Origin: JBKDZR01 sp047971485
GTDB lineage: Bacteria > Pseudomonadota > Alphaproteobacteria > Rhodobacterales > Rhodobacteraceae
Reading direction: 5' to 3'
Length of the DNA stretch: 35,582 nt
Assembly: GCA_047971485.1 (NCBI GenBank)
Contig: JBKDZR010000006.1
Span: forward strand, 1-35,582
A program made the position numbers and the translations under genes. Position 1 is the stretch's first letter. Each line of letters starts with the position of its first letter. This document shows, piece by piece, positions 31,942 to 35,582 of this stretch. Under the pieces are notes generated by a model. It ran no database searches. It was not told where the DNA came from and saw only the letters and a program-made list of their open reading frames with translations.

Positions 31942-33111
31942 TCAGAACGGCAGGCCGACATAGTTTTCGGCGAAGGTCGTCTTGGCGGCACGGGACTGGG
32001 ACAGGAAGTCCAGCGTGCTTTCCTGGATCTTCTGGTCGAAATCCGACTGATCCGGGAAGCGGTGCATCATCGAGGTGATTTCCCAGCTGAAACGAATGGA
32101 TTTCCAGACACGCGGCAAGGCGCGGGCGGAATAGCCGGCCAGATCGCTTTCATTACCCGAGCCGAAAAAGGCCTTCAGCGTTTCATGCAGATAGTAGACA
32201 TCGCTGACCGCCAGGTTCAGCCCCTTGGCGCCGGTGGGGGGCACGATATGGGCGGCATCGCCGCACAGGAACAGCCGCCCGTGCTGCATGGTTTCACACA
32301 CGAAGCTGCGCAGCGGCGCGATGGACTTTTCAATGGACGGGCCGGTGATCAGACGATCGGCGGCCTCATGGGGCAGGCGACGGCGCAGTTCTTCCCAGAA
32401 ACGGTCATCGGACCAGTCCTCGATCTTGTTGTCCAGCGGCACCTGCAGATAGTAGCGCGACAGATGACCGTTGCGCATCGAGGCCAGGGCAAAGCCGCGT
32501 GCGTGGTTGCAGTAGATCAACTCGTGCGACACTGGCGGCGTTTCCGACAGGACGCCCAGCCAGCCGAAGGGGTAGACCTTTTCAAACTCAGCGCGCTGAT
32601 CGGCCGGGATCGTCTGGCGGCTGACCCCGTGGAAGCCGTCACACCCGGCGATCACAGCACAGTCGATGCGGTGCTCCTTGCCGTTCTTGCGATAGGTCAC
32701 ATAGGGCGCGGCGCTGGTGACATCGTGCAGGGCGACATCCTCGGCCTCGTCGATGATCGTGGTGCCGGCCGCATCATGGGCGGCATACAGATCGTGGGTG
32801 ACCTCGGTTTGGCCGTAGACCATGACCTCCTTGTTCACCAGATCCTTGAAATCGACCCGGAACTGGCGGTTCGCCGCAGACAGGAACACGCCTTCATGGG
32901 GAAAGCCTTCGCGATCCATGCGGGCCCCGGCCCCGACACGGCGCAGCATCTCGACGCTGCCGCCTTCCAGCACACCGGCCCGGATGCGGGACAGGACGTA
33001 ATCCCGGCTTCTGCGTTCCAGGATGACGGTGTCGATGCCGTCCATTTCCAGAAGCCGTGACAGAAACAGACCGGCCGGCCCGCCGCCGATGATCGCCACC
33101 TGTGTCTTCAT
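31942..33111 (-). CDS. pobA: 4-hydroxybenzoate 3-monooxygenase
   Basis: PobA is an FAD- and NADPH-dependent hydroxylase that converts 4-hydroxybenzoate to protocatechuate, feeding the pca genes. The 389-residue protein has the Rossmann motif GGGPAG (residues 9-14), an RIRAGVLE block for NADPH binding, CDGFHGVSRQ (DG motif), CGDAAHIVPPTGAKGLNLA (GD motif) and the C-terminal ENYVGLPF. Catalytic tyrosines are kept by pattern (KVYPFGWLG, and Tyr384 in ENYVG, equivalent to Tyr385 of the Pseudomonas enzyme). The ATG at 33111 follows GGGAGGG. The gene is divergent from a PobR-like AraC regulator, the usual arrangement. Confidence 0.97.
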   Translation of the reverse strand: MKTQVAIIGGGPAGLFLSRLLEMDGIDTVILERRSRDYVLSRIRAGVLEGGSVEMLRRVGAGARMDREGFPHEGVFLSAANRQFRVDFKDLVNKEVMVYGQTEVTHDLYAAHDAAGTTIIDEAEDVALHDVTSAAPYVTYRKNGKEHRIDCAVIAGCDGFHGVSRQTIPADQRAEFEKVYPFGWLGVLSETPPVSHELIYCNHARGFALASMRNGHLSRYYLQVPLDNKIEDWSDDRFWEELRRRLPHEAADRLITGPSIEKSIAPLRSFVCETMQHGRLFLCGDAAHIVPPTGAKGLNLAVSDVYYLHETLKAFFGSGNESDLAGYSARALPRVWKSIRFSWEITSMMHRFPDQSDFDQKIQESTLDFLSQSRAAKTTFAENYVGLPF

Positions 33112-33203
33112 TGGTACCCTCCCGTTCCCAGTTGTGCCCAGCATCCCCAGATTAACGCTTTCGCCAAGGGATCGGATTGCGCTAATATCTGGATATATCG
33201 AAC
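33112..33203. promoter_or_regulatory. pobA-pobR divergent promoter region
   Basis: The 92 bases between the two starts should hold both promoters and the PobR binding site. A short inverted repeat ATATC-TG-GATAT (33185-33196) lies within an AT-rich patch next to the regulator start. No strong -35/-10 pair was found. Confidence 0.45.
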
Positions 33204-34061
33204 ATGGGGAAACGGGCCGTGAAGCAGAGGGACGTTCCGACATATGGGCTGTTCGGCGAAGATCGCAGCTTTGCCGATGTTCTGCATTGCGAACGGGTCT
33301 CGGCGCGGGCGCCCTTGTATGACTGGGCGATCGCGTTGCATCGCCATGCCGGGATCTGGCAGGTTCTGGCCGTGTTCGAGGGGGGGGGCGAACTGGCCGC
33401 CGGTGGTGAAACCCGGATGTTTGGCGCCAATGTCGCCATTCTCGTGCCTGCGGGTCTGATCCACGGCTATCGTTTTCACAGTGGAACGCGGGGGATCATC
33501 GTGTCGCTGCCGTTCGGCCCCGATCAGGGCAGCGATGGCGCCGGGCGCATGGCTGATGGGGCGATCGTCGTGCCACTGGATACCGGGCTGGACGCGCATA
33601 TCCGCGATCTTGAGGCCGAGTATCTAGGCCGTGCGCCCGGTCGGGCCACCGCGTTGCTGGCGCTGGCCCAGTTGATCCGCCTGCGGATCACGCGCGCCGC
33701 AGTCGGGGGGGCGGCAGGCCGGTTGGACAGCGCGCGGGTGTTGTTCCAGCGCCTTATCGACATGGTTGACCGGCATCTGGCCGAGCCGCTGGGCGTGGCC
33801 GATTATGCCGAACGGTTGGCCGTGTCGCCGACCCATCTCAGCCGGGTGTGCCGGGGGGTCTGCGGGGTATCGGCCCAGGTGGTGATCCGCGAACGGCGCA
33901 TGGCCGAGGCCCGTGCGTTGCTGGCCCATACCGACATGCGGGTGTCGGCGGTGGCCTATGCGGTGGGCTATCCCGATCCCAACCATTTCTCGCGCGCTTT
34001 TCGCGATTACAGCGGTGCCGCGCCCAAGGCTTTTCGGCTGAAGACCCGCCGGTCCGGATAA
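33204..34061 (+). CDS. pobR: AraC-family regulator, probable PobR activator of pobA
   Basis: The 285-residue protein has an N-terminal cupin-like sensor domain (about 20-130; HRHAGIWQVLAVFEGGGELAAGGETRMFGAN, VPAGLIHGYRF). The C-terminal AraC double helix-turn-helix (about 190-280; LGVADYAERLAVSPTHLSRVCRGVCG, then RVSAVAYAVGYPDPNHFSRAFRDYSGAAP) follows. Position next to and divergent from pobA, and similarity of layout to PobR, support activation of pobA by 4-hydroxybenzoate. The ATG at 33204 has no Shine-Dalgarno; a GTG at 33219, preceded by GGGGA, is a good alternative start. The symbol rests on context rather than on a unique motif. Confidence 0.88.
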   Translation: MGKRAVKQRDVPTYGLFGEDRSFADVLHCERVSARAPLYDWAIALHRHAGIWQVLAVFEGGGELAAGGETRMFGANVAILVPAGLIHGYRFHSGTRGIIVSLPFGPDQGSDGAGRMADGAIVVPLDTGLDAHIRDLEAEYLGRAPGRATALLALAQLIRLRITRAAVGGAAGRLDSARVLFQRLIDMVDRHLAEPLGVADYAERLAVSPTHLSRVCRGVCGVSAQVVIRERRMAEARALLAHTDMRVSAVAYAVGYPDPNHFSRAFRDYSGAAPKAFRLKTRRSG

Positions 34062-34118
34062 TGCCCGGGCTTTTGGCCCTGCCCCGGGCCTGCTAAAGCG
34101 GGGCAACAGGGTGGGCGA

Positions 34119-35273
34119 ATGAGGCGAGCAATGTATTTCCACTTGCGGGATGGCGACCCGGAAATCGATTCGATGATCGCCTCGGTCTGTGCGATGGGTG
34201 GGGCCGGTACCCGCATGGTGACGGATTTCAGCATCTCGTTTGCCGGCTATCCTGAAACCCGCCCCCAGGCCGAGCGTTCGGTCGAAACCGCCAAGCGCCA
34301 GCCGAAGACTGCCTTCAAGCGCCGGACCAAACGGCTGGTCTATTCGGTTCAGTACAACCGTTTTCGCCGCCTGTTCGAGGCCAATCCCGGCGCCGTGGCC
34401 GTGGCCTGGAACGGGCTGACGGGGACGCGGCGGGCCTTCATGGCGGCGGCGCGTGATGCCGGGGCAGGGACCGTTTTCATGGAACGTGCACCCCTGCCGG
34501 GGCGGATCACCGTCGATACCGCCGGGGTCAATCAGGTCAACGGTTTGCCGCGTGATGGGGCTTTCTATCTGGATTGGGCCGCAGGCGATCCGGCGCGCAG
34601 CGGCACGGCCTGGATGCATCTGAAGGATCAGATGCAGGCGAGGGCCCCCAAACGCGGCGATGTGGAACAGGCTCGGGATGGCAGCGGGCTGGAGGCAGCC
34701 CCGTTTCTCTTCGTGCCGCTGCAGGTGCCCGATGACACCCAGATCCGTCAGTTCGGATCCTGGGTGGGCAGCATGGAGACCTTCATTGCCATTCTGGCCG
34801 AAGCTGCGCCACACCTGCCCGAGGGCTGGCAGATCCGCATCAAGGAACATCCGTCATCGAAAATCCCGCTGGGGGCGGCGTTGGAAAGGGCCATGGCCGC
34901 CGCGCCGGGGCGGATCGTCATTGACAACCGTACCGACACTTTCCTGCAGGTTGCCCATAGCCGCGCGGTGATCACGGCCAATTCCTCGGTGGGGTTGCAG
35001 GCGTTTTTCTGGGACAAGCCGGTGGTGGTTCTGGCCGATGCGTTTTTCCGTCTTCCCGGTCTGGTCATCCCCGCCGACAGTGCCGCCGACATGGCGCGGA
35101 TCTGCGCGGGGGCGGCGGATCTGGGGTTCGATGGGGCGCTGCGCAATGCCTTCATGAACTACCTCGATCAGGTCTATTACCCCCATGTCGTGCCAGGGCC
35201 CAAGGGGCTGCCGGTGGTTGCGCCGGATCTGGTCCTGCCCAAGCTGCGGGCGTTGTCAGGGACGGATGGGTGA
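34119..35273 (+). CDS. KpsC/KpsS-like capsular polysaccharide glycosyltransferase
   Basis: The 384-residue protein resembles the capsule-synthesis family that includes KpsC and KpsS, which attach the Kdo linker to a lipid for capsule export. Visible blocks are FLFVPLQVPDDTQIRQF, WQIRIKEHPSSK and VITANSSVGLQAFFWDKPVVVLADAFF, the last being the nucleotide-sugar binding region typical of this family. No signal peptide or membrane segment is visible; such enzymes act at the cytoplasmic face. The gene is alone here, without kps transport or polymerase genes. Start may be 34119 or ATG 34131 (MYFHLRDGD). It lies 57 bases after the PobR gene but is not obviously linked to it. Confidence 0.8.
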   Translation: MRRAMYFHLRDGDPEIDSMIASVCAMGGAGTRMVTDFSISFAGYPETRPQAERSVETAKRQPKTAFKRRTKRLVYSVQYNRFRRLFEANPGAVAVAWNGLTGTRRAFMAAARDAGAGTVFMERAPLPGRITVDTAGVNQVNGLPRDGAFYLDWAAGDPARSGTAWMHLKDQMQARAPKRGDVEQARDGSGLEAAPFLFVPLQVPDDTQIRQFGSWVGSMETFIAILAEAAPHLPEGWQIRIKEHPSSKIPLGAALERAMAAAPGRIVIDNRTDTFLQVAHSRAVITANSSVGLQAFFWDKPVVVLADAFFRLPGLVIPADSAADMARICAGAADLGFDGALRNAFMNYLDQVYYPHVVPGPKGLPVVAPDLVLPKLRALSGTDG

Positions 35274-35433
35274 GGGCTGACAGCTCCGGATAGGGCGGTT
35301 TGCGGACAAAGCGGCTGTTGGGAGACACCTTACCATCACTGGCGCGGCTGGCTCTGCTTGATCAGCGGTCAACAAAGCCTCAGAGCAGCCATTCGCGCCC
35401 GGAACACGGATCATTCTCCGTGGTCGTTGGTAT

Positions 35434-35469
35434 AGCCAAACGACTTTATTCTGATCATGTTGTTTGGCT
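35434..35469. repeat. Stem-loop immediately before an IS end
   Basis: AGCCAAAC (35434-35441) pairs with GTTTGGCT (35462-35469); allowing one G-U pair, the stem extends to 11 bases around a 14-base AT-rich loop. It ends 6 bases before the IS left end. It may be a terminator of the region cut by the insertion, or part of an older mobile element. Confidence 0.5.
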
Positions 35470-35475
35470 GTAACC

Positions 35476-35582
35476 GGCTTTGTTGCACAAATGGCGTGAG
35501 GGATTCACTGTTTGAATCCAGTAGGGTAACAATCTCACATGAGCAGTTGGTCCCCTACGAAGTACAAGACCAGGAACTGGCC
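35476..35582 (+). mobile_element. Left end of an IS5-family insertion sequence (truncated by window)
   Basis: GGCTTTGTTGCACAAA at 35476 is a typical terminal inverted repeat of the IS5 family (IS903-like group). About 63 bases inside it a transposase reading frame begins. The right end and the target duplication lie beyond the window. Confidence 0.8.
35539..35582 (+). CDS. IS5-family transposase, N-terminal fragment (runs off right edge)
   Basis: Only 14 codons are visible: MSSWSPTKYKTRNW, followed by a further CC. This start (SW-PTKYKTRNWP) is characteristic of IS5-family transposases common in Rhodobacterales. The DDE catalytic domain is beyond the window. There is too little sequence to say whether the gene is intact. 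Confidence 0.75.
   Translation, partial: MSSWSPTKYKTRNW

Noticed and set aside
1..35582. CRISPR arrays, phage genes, toxin-antitoxin or defence systems
   Set aside because: No regularly spaced repeats, integrases, capsid or toxin-antitoxin-like gene pairs were seen anywhere in the window.

Overview
This is a GC-rich window with the gene order and protein style of an alphaproteobacterium, most likely the Rhodobacterales (Roseobacter/Paracoccus/Rhodobacter relatives). The evidence is the tRNA-Met - rimP - nusA - ylxR - infB order, a TAXI-type TRAP transporter, a PCu(A)C copper chaperone, and pcaDCHGB next to pobA. No species can be named from sequence alone. Nearly every stretch has long antisense open frames, which reflect GC-rich codon bias and are not annotated.

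Layout. 1-4765 (minus strand): the translation/transcription operon tRNA-Met, rimP, nusA, a fused YlxR/L7Ae RNA-binding protein, and infB, which runs off the left edge. An intrinsic terminator lies between the tRNA and rimP. 5300-7647 (minus): pncB, then a copper pair (PCu(A)C chaperone and a small secreted protein). 7953-10040 (minus): a large patatin-like protein. 10095-15272: a TetR repressor divergent from a two-gene RND efflux operon (adaptor and AcrB-like pump, no outer-membrane channel gene). 15416-23986: a catabolic and transport island. On the plus strand galB-ligK-galD encode the lower 4-oxalomesaconate pathway. Convergent to it on the minus strand is TAXI binding protein - fused TRAP permease - ligI (2-pyrone-4,6-dicarboxylate lactonase). 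Divergent from the binding protein is a LysR regulator with two DNA-binding domains, followed by an overlapping MocA-like nucleotidyltransferase. 24072-28133: housekeeping or unknown genes (DUF808 membrane protein, small lipoprotein, DUF2165 membrane protein, ettA). 28267-34061: the protocatechuate branch of the beta-ketoadipate pathway (pcaB, pcaG, pcaH, pcaC, pcaD, pobA, all minus) with a divergent PobR-like AraC regulator. 34119-35273: an orphan KpsC/KpsS-like capsule glycosyltransferase. 35476-end: the left end of an IS5-family element.

How it fits together. PobA turns 4-hydroxybenzoate into protocatechuate; PcaHG, PcaB, PcaC and PcaD take it to 3-oxoadipate. The second island lacks a ring-cleaving enzyme: it starts at 2-pyrone-4,6-dicarboxylate (PDC) with LigI and proceeds through GalD, GalB and LigK to pyruvate and oxaloacetate. 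The permease gene overlaps ligI, so I infer that this TRAP system imports PDC or a close relative. PcaHG-type enzymes are known to convert gallate to PDC, so the two islands could also meet metabolically. The most unusual protein is the tandem-HTH LysR regulator, which sits over a perfect 15-bp dyad in the divergent promoter region.
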